Below are positions 34,220 through 42,226 of a DNA stretch of 64,000 nt, piece by piece. The DNA is from Faecalicatena contorta. GTDB taxonomy: Bacteria > Bacillota > Clostridia > Lachnospirales > Lachnospiraceae. The notes under the pieces are model-generated. The model did not search any database and had not been told where the DNA came from. It saw only the letters and a program-made list of their open reading frames with translations. The stretch lies in the NCBI RefSeq assembly GCF_003149105.1, contig NZ_QGDS01000001.1, forward strand, positions 449,334 through 513,333, written 5' to 3'. The stretch's first letter is position 1, and every line of letters starts with the position of its first letter. A program made the translations under genes and the position numbers.

Positions 34220-34789
34220 ATGAGAGTCATCGCAGGAAGTGCGAAAAGATTACAGTTAAAGACATTAGACGGGTTTGATACAAGGCCGACAACAGATAGA
34301 ATAAAAGAGACATTATTTAATATGATTACACCGTTTATCTATGACAGTGTATTTTTAGATTTATTCAGCGGCAGCGGAGGAATTGGGATAGAAGCATTGA
34401 GCCGCGGATCCAGGGAAGCAATTTTTGTAGAGAGTAATCCCAAGGCCATGGCATGCATTAAGGAGAACTTAAAGACAACCCGGCTGGAATCAAAAGCACT
34501 GACTCTGACGCGGGATGTTATGGCGGCACTTTACCAATTAGAAGGCGAGAAAGAATTTGATTTCATTTTTATGGATCCTCCTTATAATCAGGGATTGGAA
34601 AGGAAAGTGCTGGAATATCTCTGCGACTCTCAGATGGTGTATGATGATACTGTTATCATCGTGGAATCTTCCATAGAAACGGATTTCTCCTATCTTGAAG
34701 AACTAGGTTTTTCCTGCATAAAAGAAAAAGTATACAAAGCAAACAAGCATGTCTTCATCGAAAAGGCAGGGAAGGAAGAAATATGTTAA
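34220..34789 (+). CDS. rsmD: 16S rRNA (guanine966-N2)-methyltransferase
   Basis: 189 residues. SAM-binding motif [19 protein letters not shown] (~residues 43-60) and the catalytic DPPY motif (FIFMDPPYN). The N-terminal [14 protein letters not shown] and [13 protein letters not shown] segments are typical. Start is ATG 34220; GAGGG lies 10 nt upstream, while in-frame GTG/TTG codons just before are too close. Overlaps coaD by 7 nt, the usual Firmicutes arrangement. Confidence 0.95.
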   Translation: MRVIAGSAKRLQLKTLDGFDTRPTTDRIKETLFNMITPFIYDSVFLDLFSGSGGIGIEALSRGSREAIFVESNPKAMACIKENLKTTRLESKALTLTRDVMAALYQLEGEKEFDFIFMDPPYNQGLERKVLEYLCDSQMVYDDTVIIVESSIETDFSYLEELGFSCIKEKVYKANKHVFIEKAGKEEIC

Positions 34790-35274
34790 GAGCCATCTAT
34801 CCGGGAAGTTTTGATCCTGTCACATACGGGCATTTGGACATCATCAAAAGATCTTATAAGATTGTTGATGAATTAGTAGTCGGAGTGCTTAATAATAATG
34901 CGAAAATGCCGTTGTTTTCTGTAGAAGAACGTGCTAAAATGTTAGAGGAAGTCACAAAAGACTTAAAAAATATAAAAATTGTCCCGTTTAACGGGTTATT
35001 GGTTGATTTTGCAAGACAACAAAATGCAGAGGTCATCATCCGGGGACTGCGTGCGATTACTGATTTTGAATATGAGCTGCAGATGTCACAGACAAATCAT
35101 AAGCTGGAGCCGCGCGTCGAAACCATGTTCTTAACAACAAGTATTGAATATTCATACCTCAGTTCCACAACCGTTAAGGAAATTGCAGTTTTTGGGGGAG
35201 ATGTATCACAGTTTGTGCCGGAAACTGTGGAAGTGGAATTGCTGAAAAAGATGAACGCAAAAAGGAGAGTGTAA
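34783..35274 (+). CDS. coaD: Phosphopantetheine adenylyltransferase
   Basis: 163 residues. Penultimate step of coenzyme A synthesis. Nucleotidyltransferase motif [19 protein letters not shown] at the N-terminus and the C-terminal [14 protein letters not shown] motif. Start overlaps the end of rsmD; stop lies 2 nt before the next gene, so the three are one operon. Confidence 0.97.
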   Translation: MLRAIYPGSFDPVTYGHLDIIKRSYKIVDELVVGVLNNNAKMPLFSVEERAKMLEEVTKDLKNIKIVPFNGLLVDFARQQNAEVIIRGLRAITDFEYELQMSQTNHKLEPRVETMFLTTSIEYSYLSSTTVKEIAVFGGDVSQFVPETVEVELLKKMNAKRRV

Positions 35275-35276
35275 CG

Positions 35277-35867
35277 ATGAGCAGTCGTATCGAGCAGATT
35301 ATTGAGGAAATCGAAGAATACATTGACAGGGATTGTAAATTCCAGCCATTGTCTACTACAAAGATTATCGTAAATAAAGAACATCTGGATGAGTTATTAC
35401 GCGAACTCAGAATGAAAACACCCGATGAAATTAAAAGATACCAGAAGATTATAAGCAACCGGGATGCAATTATTGCAGATGCACAGGCAAAGGCAGACGC
35501 TATGATTGAAGAAGCCCAGATGCAGACCACAGAACTGGTCAGCGAACATGAAATTATGCTGCAGGCTTATGCCCAGGCAAATGAGATTGTCACACAGGCT
35601 ACTGCCCAGGCACAGGAGATTATTGATAATGCCACCGAGGATGCCAATGCAATCCGCATCGGCGCCATTCAATATACCGATGATTTACTGGCAAATGCTG
35701 AAAGTATCATCGGACATACACTGGATAGCTACACCACAAAATATGATGGATTAATCAACTCCCTTCAGGAATGTTATGATGTAGTGCGCACAAACCGTGA
35801 GGAGCTGGAGCTGCCTGTAGACGGAGAACCAGACTACTATCCACAGGATGGGTTAGATGAAATGTAA
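35277..35867 (+). CDS. Coiled-coil protein of unknown function downstream of coaD
   Basis: 196 residues. Rich in Ala, Glu and Gln between residues ~60 and 140 (AQAKADAMIEEAQMQTTELV, then repeated AQ/AT segments), predicting a long helical coiled coil of the type often mis-named ATP synthase subunit B or H or DivIVA-like. No membrane segment or catalytic motif. AAAAGGAG precedes the ATG. The last 15 bases overlap the convergent ylbJ gene. Likely an accessory protein co-transcribed with rsmD-coaD; role unknown. Confidence 0.7.
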   Translation: MSSRIEQIIEEIEEYIDRDCKFQPLSTTKIIVNKEHLDELLRELRMKTPDEIKRYQKIISNRDAIIADAQAKADAMIEEAQMQTTELVSEHEIMLQAYAQANEIVTQATAQAQEIIDNATEDANAIRIGAIQYTDDLLANAESIIGHTLDSYTTKYDGLINSLQECYDVVRTNREELELPVDGEPDYYPQDGLDEM

Positions 35868-36782
35868 ATACAAAAATGCTATCAGACTGGTTGCCCCTGC
35901 GGCGGCCAGTTTTTCTATTATGTAGGAAATGATAGAAAGTTGAGTTTTCTGTATCATGCACTGGGTTTGGGCCACTGCACACACTCCCCCGAAAGAAGTC
36001 AGCCCCATAATGGCTGAATACTGCAGGGCAAATGGAATATCCGATTTTCCAATCAGTGCGATTCCGGTTGTCACTTCCAGTGACGGAAGCAGAACCTGAA
36101 ATAGTGCAGGCTGCCAGGGACATGACTGGACAAGGGACAATATGACAGAAAACAGGATAATATACCCCCCTACTTTTACAATCGTTTCAAAACTATCCAT
36201 AATACATGTATCCATAATACGAAAATTCCAGTTTTTTCTGCTTTGTCCATTCTTTTTCAAGTCTTGAAACCGATTCCCTTTTCCAAGATAAAATCTGCGG
36301 AAAATAAAACTGAGCATCATCGGCGTGCCCAGCAGAATGAAAAGTGAAGGAATCAGCAGGTCTTCCCTGCCTAATGTTTTCCACACGATAAAATTCAAAA
36401 TAAAAACAGGGCTGGTATTATTGCAAAAAGAAAGCAGATACCTCCCCTCGTCCTCTGTAATATAATCGGAGGTCATTAAGTCAGCCGTCACTTTAGCCCC
36501 CATAGGGTATCCGCATAAAAATCCAACGATAACAGCAAAGCTTCCATTTTCCGATACTTTAAATATATGGCACAGAATCCGTCCAAAGGCTTTGGATATG
36601 TAGTGTATACTATCCGTATACAGCAAAAGATTTGTAATAATGATGAAAGGAAACAGAGTAGGCAAAATGATTTGAAACCATAAAAGAAGACCTTCACTGG
36701 CTCCGTTAAATACTGCTTTGGGCGAAATAAGCATGCATACAAATAATAAAACGATTCCCAGTCCAGCCAGATTACGTTTCAT
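35853..36782 (-). CDS. ylbJ: Sporulation integral membrane protein YlbJ
   Basis: 309-residue polytopic membrane protein with nucleoside-transporter-gate-like segments: PTLFPFIIITNLLLY, VGFLCGYPMGAKVTADL and LLSFCNNTSPVFILNF (the NNTSP motif). YlbJ is made under mother-cell sigma-E and is needed for heat-resistant spores. AGGGGGA precedes the ATG. Its 3' end overlaps the convergent coiled-coil gene by 15 nt with no terminator between, unusual for oppositely oriented units. Confidence 0.9.
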   Translation of the reverse strand: MKRNLAGLGIVLLFVCMLISPKAVFNGASEGLLLWFQIILPTLFPFIIITNLLLYTDSIHYISKAFGRILCHIFKVSENGSFAVIVGFLCGYPMGAKVTADLMTSDYITEDEGRYLLSFCNNTSPVFILNFIVWKTLGREDLLIPSLFILLGTPMMLSFIFRRFYLGKGNRFQDLKKNGQSRKNWNFRIMDTCIMDSFETIVKVGGYIILFSVILSLVQSCPWQPALFQVLLPSLEVTTGIALIGKSDIPFALQYSAIMGLTSFGGVCAVAQTQCMIQKTQLSIISYIIEKLAAAGATSLIAFLYLHFI

Positions 36783-36890
36783 AGAAGGTCCCCCTGGTAG
36801 ATCTTAATAAAGATATATGAAACAGGTTGATTTTTTATTCTCCTTGTGACAAAATGAAACTAACAACTGATAGGAAAAGAGGAATGAGAA

Positions 36891-38333
36891 ATGTCAATTT
36901 TAGACGGGTTAAAACCCCAGGAAGTGTTCCATTATTTTGAGGAGTTAAGCCAGATACCGAGAGGGACGTTCAACACAAAAGCTGTCAGTGATTATTGTGT
37001 GAATTTTGCCAAAAATAAGAATCTCGAAGTTATCCAGGATAACCTCTGCAACGTAATCATTAAAAAACCAGGGACTCCGGATTACGAAAATAGTGAACCG
37101 GTCATCATCCAGGGACATCTTGACATGGTATGTGAAAAGACAGAAAATTCAGACCATGATTTTACAAAAGATCCTCTTAAGCTTTATGTGGAGGACGGTT
37201 TTGTGAAGGCCAGAGACACTACTCTGGGGGCAGATGACGGAATCGCAGTGGCTATGGCACTTGCTTTGCTTGAAAGCAGGGATATTCCACATCCTCCTCT
37301 GGAAATACTGCTTACCGTAGACGAAGAAGTGGGAATGGAAGGGGCAAAGGCAATTGATTTGTCACCACTAAATGGAAAGATGCTTTTGAATCTGGATTCT
37401 GAGGATGAAGACACCATCATCGCAGGATGTGCAGGAGGGGTCGTTTTCCATATGGACCTGCCTGTTGACAGAGTACAGAAAACAGGCACTTGTATGGAGG
37501 TCACAATCTGCGGCCTGAAAGGCGGACATTCCGGTGTAGAGATTGACCAACAGAGAGGAAATGCCAACAAACTGGCTGGAAGGCTTTTAAACCGGCTGAA
37601 CCAAGATATGAAGGTTTCCCTTTTTAATATCCAGGGAGGCTCCAAAGATAACGTGATTCCATCTGTCTGCAAGTTCACAATTCTTGTACAGGACAGCGTG
37701 GAGGCAGAAACGATAATTGAAAATATGCTGCATACCTGGAAAGAGGAATTTGGTACTGACGAGCCTGATTTAGATATTACTATAAAAAATACAGAAAATG
37801 CAGAGCTTTCCGTTATGTCCGATTACCATACACATAAAGCGATTTTTTTCCTGAATAACTGTCCAAATGGTGTAGACGGCTTTAGCCGTTCTCTGAAAGG
37901 GCTTGTGGAGACCTCCGACAACCTTGGCATTGTTTTCTCAGAAGAAAGTAAGATTTCCTTTGATTTCCTGATTCGAAGCTCCGTATCATCAAAGCTGGGG
38001 GAAATGAAAGAGAGATTTCTCAGCTGGGCTAAGTTCCTGGGAGGTACTTACGGCTTCTCAGGGGAATATCCCGCATGGATGTATAAGAAAGACTCCAAAA
38101 TCCGTCCAATCGTAGTGGAGGCTTTTGAGGCGGTTTACGGAAAAAAACCGGAGATTGCAACCATACATGCCGGACTGGAGTGCGGCCTTCTGACCGGGAA
38201 AAAGCCTGACCTGGACTGTGTATCCTTCGGACCAAGAATGTATGATGTCCATTCTGTAAGCGAGCGCCTGGATATTGATTCCACAGGGAGAATGTGGAAC
38301 ATTCTCAAAGAAATCCTGAAAAAGTGCAAATAG
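36891..38333 (+). CDS. pepD: Aminoacyl-histidine dipeptidase (PepD, M20)
   Basis: 480-residue cytosolic zinc dipeptidase with broad specificity, including Xaa-His. Metal ligands visible: His-Asp in IIQGHLDMVCEK, DTTLGADDGIAVAMALALL, DEEVGMEGAKA with the catalytic Glu, and a C-terminal IHAGLECGLL. The lid domain carries GLKGGHSGVEI. Length and motif order fit PepD/PepV-like M20C. AGAGGAATG precedes the ATG. The neighbours suggest amino-acid scavenging but are not a defined pathway. Confidence 0.92.
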   Translation: MSILDGLKPQEVFHYFEELSQIPRGTFNTKAVSDYCVNFAKNKNLEVIQDNLCNVIIKKPGTPDYENSEPVIIQGHLDMVCEKTENSDHDFTKDPLKLYVEDGFVKARDTTLGADDGIAVAMALALLESRDIPHPPLEILLTVDEEVGMEGAKAIDLSPLNGKMLLNLDSEDEDTIIAGCAGGVVFHMDLPVDRVQKTGTCMEVTICGLKGGHSGVEIDQQRGNANKLAGRLLNRLNQDMKVSLFNIQGGSKDNVIPSVCKFTILVQDSVEAETIIENMLHTWKEEFGTDEPDLDITIKNTENAELSVMSDYHTHKAIFFLNNCPNGVDGFSRSLKGLVETSDNLGIVFSEESKISFDFLIRSSVSSKLGEMKERFLSWAKFLGGTYGFSGEYPAWMYKKDSKIRPIVVEAFEAVYGKKPEIATIHAGLECGLLTGKKPDLDCVSFGPRMYDVHSVSERLDIDSTGRMWNILKEILKKCK

Positions 38334-38391
38334 CAAGCCTGGGGAACATATATTTAGAGGGAGTTTAATCTGCAAAGGAATATCCTGAAAA

Positions 38392-39237
38392 TTGAAGCGA
38401 AAAAGAGTGCACAACTATATCCTCCTGAATTTTCTTCTGTGTTTTTTCCTCTCCATCGGTATCCATGAGCTGCTAATATTGGGAGGGTTTTCACGGCTGA
38501 ATGAGGATACGGTAACAAAAGAGGCCTTCCGCATACAGACACTGAATGAGGAAATGCTGAACTGCATACAGAATACAAAAGACCCGGGGGAGAGCCTGGG
38601 TCTTTATTGGTTGGAAACAAATTTTGGTGCAAAACCACTAAAAAGTGTACCAGATTCAAAATTGTTCCAGCGCCTGGAAAATAAATGGGCAGGCAGGGAC
38701 GGCTTTGAAAATTACATAGCCCAGTGCAGGGGAATCTGGAATGATGTGGTATATTTTCCGATTCCGGAACCATCTAATAACGTGGATGCTGGTATATCCT
38801 ACGTAGACTCCTGGATGTTTCCGCGGAATTATGGAGGAAAGCGGGGCCATGAAGGGACAGATATCATGGCAGATAAAAATGAGAGAGGATACTATCCTGT
38901 GGTCAGTATGACAGACGGAGTCGTACGGCATAAAGGCTGGCTGGAGCAAGGAGGCTGGAGGCTTGGCATTGTCTCACCCAGCGGGACTTATTTTTACTAT
39001 GCACACATGGCTTCCTATGCGGATATTGAGGAGGGCGATACCGTACAGGCAGGAGATTTACTGGGCTATATGGGAGATACCGGCTACAGCACAGTAGAAG
39101 GCACAACGGGAAATTTCCCAGTCCATCTTCATGTAGGAATTTACTTATTTCACAAAGAGGAGGAAATCAGTGTTAACCCTTACTGGGTTCTCAGATACAT
39201 GGAAAATAATAAAATAAAATGTGTATATCCACGGTAA
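38392..39237 (+). CDS. M23-family metallopeptidase, membrane-anchored
   Basis: 281 residues. An N-terminal signal anchor (YILLNFLLCFFLSIGIHELLI) precedes a helical region and a LytM/M23 domain: GHEGTDIMADKNERGYYPVV (first zinc ligands His and Asp) and the HLHVG motif in FPVHLHVGIYL. Such proteins cleave peptidoglycan cross-bridges outside the membrane. The TTG start at 38392 has only a distant AAAGGA; GTG 38407 is possible, so the first five residues are uncertain. It sits between pepD and a palindrome-rich gap. Confidence 0.8.
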   Translation: MKRKRVHNYILLNFLLCFFLSIGIHELLILGGFSRLNEDTVTKEAFRIQTLNEEMLNCIQNTKDPGESLGLYWLETNFGAKPLKSVPDSKLFQRLENKWAGRDGFENYIAQCRGIWNDVVYFPIPEPSNNVDAGISYVDSWMFPRNYGGKRGHEGTDIMADKNERGYYPVVSMTDGVVRHKGWLEQGGWRLGIVSPSGTYFYYAHMASYADIEEGDTVQAGDLLGYMGDTGYSTVEGTTGNFPVHLHVGIYLFHKEEEISVNPYWVLRYMENNKIKCVYPR

Positions 39238-39276
39238 GGCGTGCAGATTGGACTACTAATGTCCGGTCAAATATGG

Positions 39277-39404
39277 TATAATATCCTCATGAATGAGGAT
39301 ATTATATGCCTCTGGCGAATTTTAAGCCCGTGCCATATTTTCGGCTAAGGCCGAAAGGCACATGGGCAATTATATCATAAATTTTGTAAAATTCATGATA
39401 TAAT
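39277..39404. repeat. Three consecutive palindromes upstream of the rRNA methyltransferase
   Basis: IR1: 14-nt perfect arms TATAATATCCTCAT / ATGAGGATATTATA (39277-39290 / 39293-39306). IR2: GCCCGTGCC with GGCACATGGGC (39326-39334 / 39357-39367) enclosing a perfect TTTCGGC / GCCGAAA stem with loop TAAG. IR3: ATTATATCAT / ATGATATAAT (39369-39378 / 39395-39404) plus an inner AATTTT / AAAATT stem. IR1 and IR3 contain extended -10-like TGGTATAAT and TGATATAAT. No T tract, no ORF. Unknown function. Confidence 0.65.
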
Positions 39405-39427
39405 CTTTTCCATGTGGAGGAATTGAA

Positions 39428-40831
39428 ATGAACTTACCAAGAGCCTTTGAAGAAAAAATGAAGCATCTGCTGCACGAGGAATATGAGGATTATATACGCT
39501 GCTTTGATGAGCCGCGCCACTTTGGCCTCCGTGTAAATACAAATAAAATTAGTGTGGAGGACTTTTTAAAAATCGCTCCCTGGCCCCTCCAGCCTATTCC
39601 CTGGATACGTAATGGATTCTATTATGACGGAGAGCATATCCATCCCGCAAAGCATCCTTACTATTTTGCAGGACTGTATTATCTGCAGGAACCCAGTGCC
39701 ATGACCCCTGCCGACAGGCTGCCGGTGGAGCCGGGAGAGCGGGTTTTAGATATCTGCGCTGCACCGGGTGGAAAAGCAACGGAATTGGGAGCAAAGCTGA
39801 AGGGCAGCGGAGTACTGATTGCAAATGACATCAGTAATTCCAGGGCCAAAGGTCTTTTGAAAAACCTGGAGCTCTTCGGCATTGGAAATATGTTGGTATT
39901 AAGTGAAGAACCTGGAAAACTCACAGAGTATTTCACAGAGTATTTTGATAAGATTCTGATTGATGCACCTTGTTCCGGGGAAGGAATGTTCCGCAAGGAC
40001 AAGAAGATGGTGAAAGCCTGGGAAGAACATGGCCCCGGCTTCTTTTCCAAACTTCAGAGAAGTATTATCACACAGGCGGCTTCTATGCTCAGCCCCGGCG
40101 GCAGTTTGTTATATTCCACCTGTACCTTTGATGCCTCTGAGAATGAGCAGGTTATAGAATATCTTTTATCCCAATACCCTGAATTTGAGCTATGCCGGAT
40201 AGAACCCTATGAAGGGTTCGCCCCTGGAATTCCGGAGCTCTCAAGCAGCGGCAATGATTCCCTTTCTGAAACGGTCCGTATCTTCCCTCACAGGATGCGG
40301 GGAGAAGGCCATTATCTTGCCCTCCTGAAAAAAGGAAATCGGGAAGAATCCGGGGCGGGGCAAAGAGAGAAAAAGAAAGTTTCAAAAGGCACTGTAAAAG
40401 CTGCAAAGCTGCCGGAAGAACTTGCTGCCTTCTGGAAGGAGATTAGCTGGGAGCTGGATGCATCCCGTCTGGATATTCATGGTGAAAGAATCTACTATAT
40501 GCCGGAAGACCTTCCCGATATGCGCGGGATACGTTTTCTTAGGTCGGGACTCCTTCTGGGGGAACTGAAAAAGAACCGCTTTGAACCCAGCCAGGCACTG
40601 GCCATGTGTCTCAAAAAGCAGGAATACAGCAAGATACTGGACTTCTCCCTGGGAGATGAAAGAATCATGAAGTATCTAAAGGGAGAGACACTGGATGTAG
40701 AGGATAAAACATCCGCAAAGGAAAAAGGATGGTATCTTGTCTGTGTAGACGGTTACCCCCTGGGATTCGGGAAACTTGCCGGGCAGACATTGAAAAACAA
40801 ATATCTTCCTGGCTGGCGGTGCCAATATTAA
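39428..40831 (+). CDS. rsmF: RsmB/NOP-family 16S rRNA (cytosine-C5)-methyltransferase, RsmF-like
   Basis: 467 residues. SAM-binding VLDICAAPGGKATELGAKL (~residues 110-128), DAPCSGEGMFRKD with the catalytic-release Cys and YSTCTFDASENEQVI with the nucleophile Cys. A C-terminal region (residues ~300-467) matches the RsmF_methylt_ci plus PUA-like extension (GDERIMKYLKGETLD, GWYLVCVDGYPLGFGK). CATGTGGAGG precedes the ATG. First of a run of RNA-modification genes. The exact modified base is not deducible. Confidence 0.92.
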   Translation: MNLPRAFEEKMKHLLHEEYEDYIRCFDEPRHFGLRVNTNKISVEDFLKIAPWPLQPIPWIRNGFYYDGEHIHPAKHPYYFAGLYYLQEPSAMTPADRLPVEPGERVLDICAAPGGKATELGAKLKGSGVLIANDISNSRAKGLLKNLELFGIGNMLVLSEEPGKLTEYFTEYFDKILIDAPCSGEGMFRKDKKMVKAWEEHGPGFFSKLQRSIITQAASMLSPGGSLLYSTCTFDASENEQVIEYLLSQYPEFELCRIEPYEGFAPGIPELSSSGNDSLSETVRIFPHRMRGEGHYLALLKKGNREESGAGQREKKKVSKGTVKAAKLPEELAAFWKEISWELDASRLDIHGERIYYMPEDLPDMRGIRFLRSGLLLGELKKNRFEPSQALAMCLKKQEYSKILDFSLGDERIMKYLKGETLDVEDKTSAKEKGWYLVCVDGYPLGFGKLAGQTLKNKYLPGWRCQY

Positions 40832-40847
40832 ATTAAAGGAAACAAGC

Positions 40848-41555
40848 ATGAAACTGAGGCTGGATAAATATCTTGCAGATATGGGAGCGGGTACCCGCAG
40901 TGAAGTAAAAAAAGCAATTGTAAAGGGACAGGTAAGTATCGGAGGGATGGTCGTAAAAAGACCGGAAACCAAAATTGATACAGAGCAGGATGAGGTGGAA
41001 TATCAGGGCAGAAGTGTCAGCTATGTGGAATATGAATATTATATGCTGAACAAACCTGCGGGCGTGGTATCTGCAACAGAAGATAAGAAGGAACAAACCG
41101 TCGTGGACTTGATAGAAAGCCGCCGGCGGAAAGACTTGTTCCCTGTAGGGCGGCTGGATAAGGATACAGAAGGTTTGCTTCTGATTACCAATGATGGTAA
41201 AATGGCACATCGTCTTTTATCACCCAAAAAGCATGTTGATAAGGTCTATTATGCCCGCATAAAAGGAAACGTCAGTCAAGCAGACGTACAAGCCTTTTCT
41301 GACGGACTGGATATTGGAGAGAAACACAGGACTCTTCCTGCAAAGCTGGTTATATTAAATGCAGATGAAATATCAGAAATTGAAGTCACCATACATGAGG
41401 GAAAATTCCACCAGGTAAAGCGGATGTTTGAGGCAGTGGAAAAAGAAGTCCTCTACCTGAAAAGAATCCGTATGGGAAGTCTGGAGCTGGACGATACGCT
41501 TTTGCCGGGAACATACAGAAAATTAACAGAGAAAGAGATAAGTGAATTATGTTAG
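40848..41555 (+). CDS. RsuA-family rRNA pseudouridine synthase
   Basis: 235 residues. N-terminal S4 RNA-binding domain (MKLRLDKYLADMGAGTRSEV) followed by the RsuA/RluB-type synthase with YMLNKPAGVVSAT, the catalytic-Asp motif GRLDKDTEGLLL and FHQVKRMFEAV. The form fits YtzG/RsuA, which modifies U516 of 16S rRNA in E. coli numbering. The ribosome-binding site AAAGGA precedes the ATG. The stop overlaps the HAD gene by 7 nt. Confidence 0.92.
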   Translation: MKLRLDKYLADMGAGTRSEVKKAIVKGQVSIGGMVVKRPETKIDTEQDEVEYQGRSVSYVEYEYYMLNKPAGVVSATEDKKEQTVVDLIESRRRKDLFPVGRLDKDTEGLLLITNDGKMAHRLLSPKKHVDKVYYARIKGNVSQADVQAFSDGLDIGEKHRTLPAKLVILNADEISEIEVTIHEGKFHQVKRMFEAVEKEVLYLKRIRMGSLELDDTLLPGTYRKLTEKEISELC

Positions 41556-42223
41556 AAAATAAAAAAGCAGTAATATTTGATTTGGACGGCTCTCTGGTGG
41601 ATTCTATGTGGATTTGGCCGGAAGTCGATATACAATATATGAAAAAATATGACCTCCGTGCACCTATGAATTTTCACAAGGCCGTAGAAGGAATGAGCTA
41701 TACAGAAACAGCACAATATTTTCTTGACACCTTTCCTTCTCTCAGATGTACATTGGATGACGTGCGCAGGGAATGGATGGAAATGACTATAGACCTGTAC
41801 CAGACAAAGGTTTCATTAAAGCGGGGGGCACGTGAATTTTTGGAGCGTATGCGCTCTATGGGCGTTCTGATGGGGATTGCCACCAGTAATGCCAGAGAAT
41901 TAGTAGATGCAACATTAAAGTCACTTCATATCCAGGATTATTTCGCCTCTGTACGGACTTCCTGCGAAGTGTCAGCCGGAAAGCCGGCACCAGATGTATA
42001 TCTGAAGGTTGCTGAAGATTTGAGGGTTTCCCCGGGGTCCTGCCTGGTCTTTGAGGATGTCCCAAGAGGAATTGAGGCAGGCAAAAATGCGGGAATGACC
42101 GTATGTGCCGTAGAAGATGAATTTTCAAAGCCGGATGAAAGGGAAAAAAGGCAGCTGGCCGATTATTTTATCCGGGATTATTATGATATTGAAAACCGTA
42201 CTTATGAAATATGTGGAGTGTAA
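41549..42223 (+). CDS. HAD-superfamily phosphatase, beta-phosphoglucomutase-like
   Basis: 224 residues. HAD motif I FDLDGSLVD at the N-terminus, motif II-like MGIATSNARE, Lys of motif III in SAGKPAPDVYL and acidic motif IV in VFEDVPRGIEAGKNAG. The cap lies between motifs I and II (C1 type). Substrate unknown; similar proteins hydrolyse sugar phosphates or pseudouridine monophosphate. Its overlap with a pseudouridine synthase gene makes nucleotide turnover possible, but this is only context. Confidence 0.85.
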   Translation: MLENKKAVIFDLDGSLVDSMWIWPEVDIQYMKKYDLRAPMNFHKAVEGMSYTETAQYFLDTFPSLRCTLDDVRREWMEMTIDLYQTKVSLKRGAREFLERMRSMGVLMGIATSNARELVDATLKSLHIQDYFASVRTSCEVSAGKPAPDVYLKVAEDLRVSPGSCLVFEDVPRGIEAGKNAGMTVCAVEDEFSKPDEREKRQLADYFIRDYYDIENRTYEICGV

Positions 42224-42226
42224 ACG

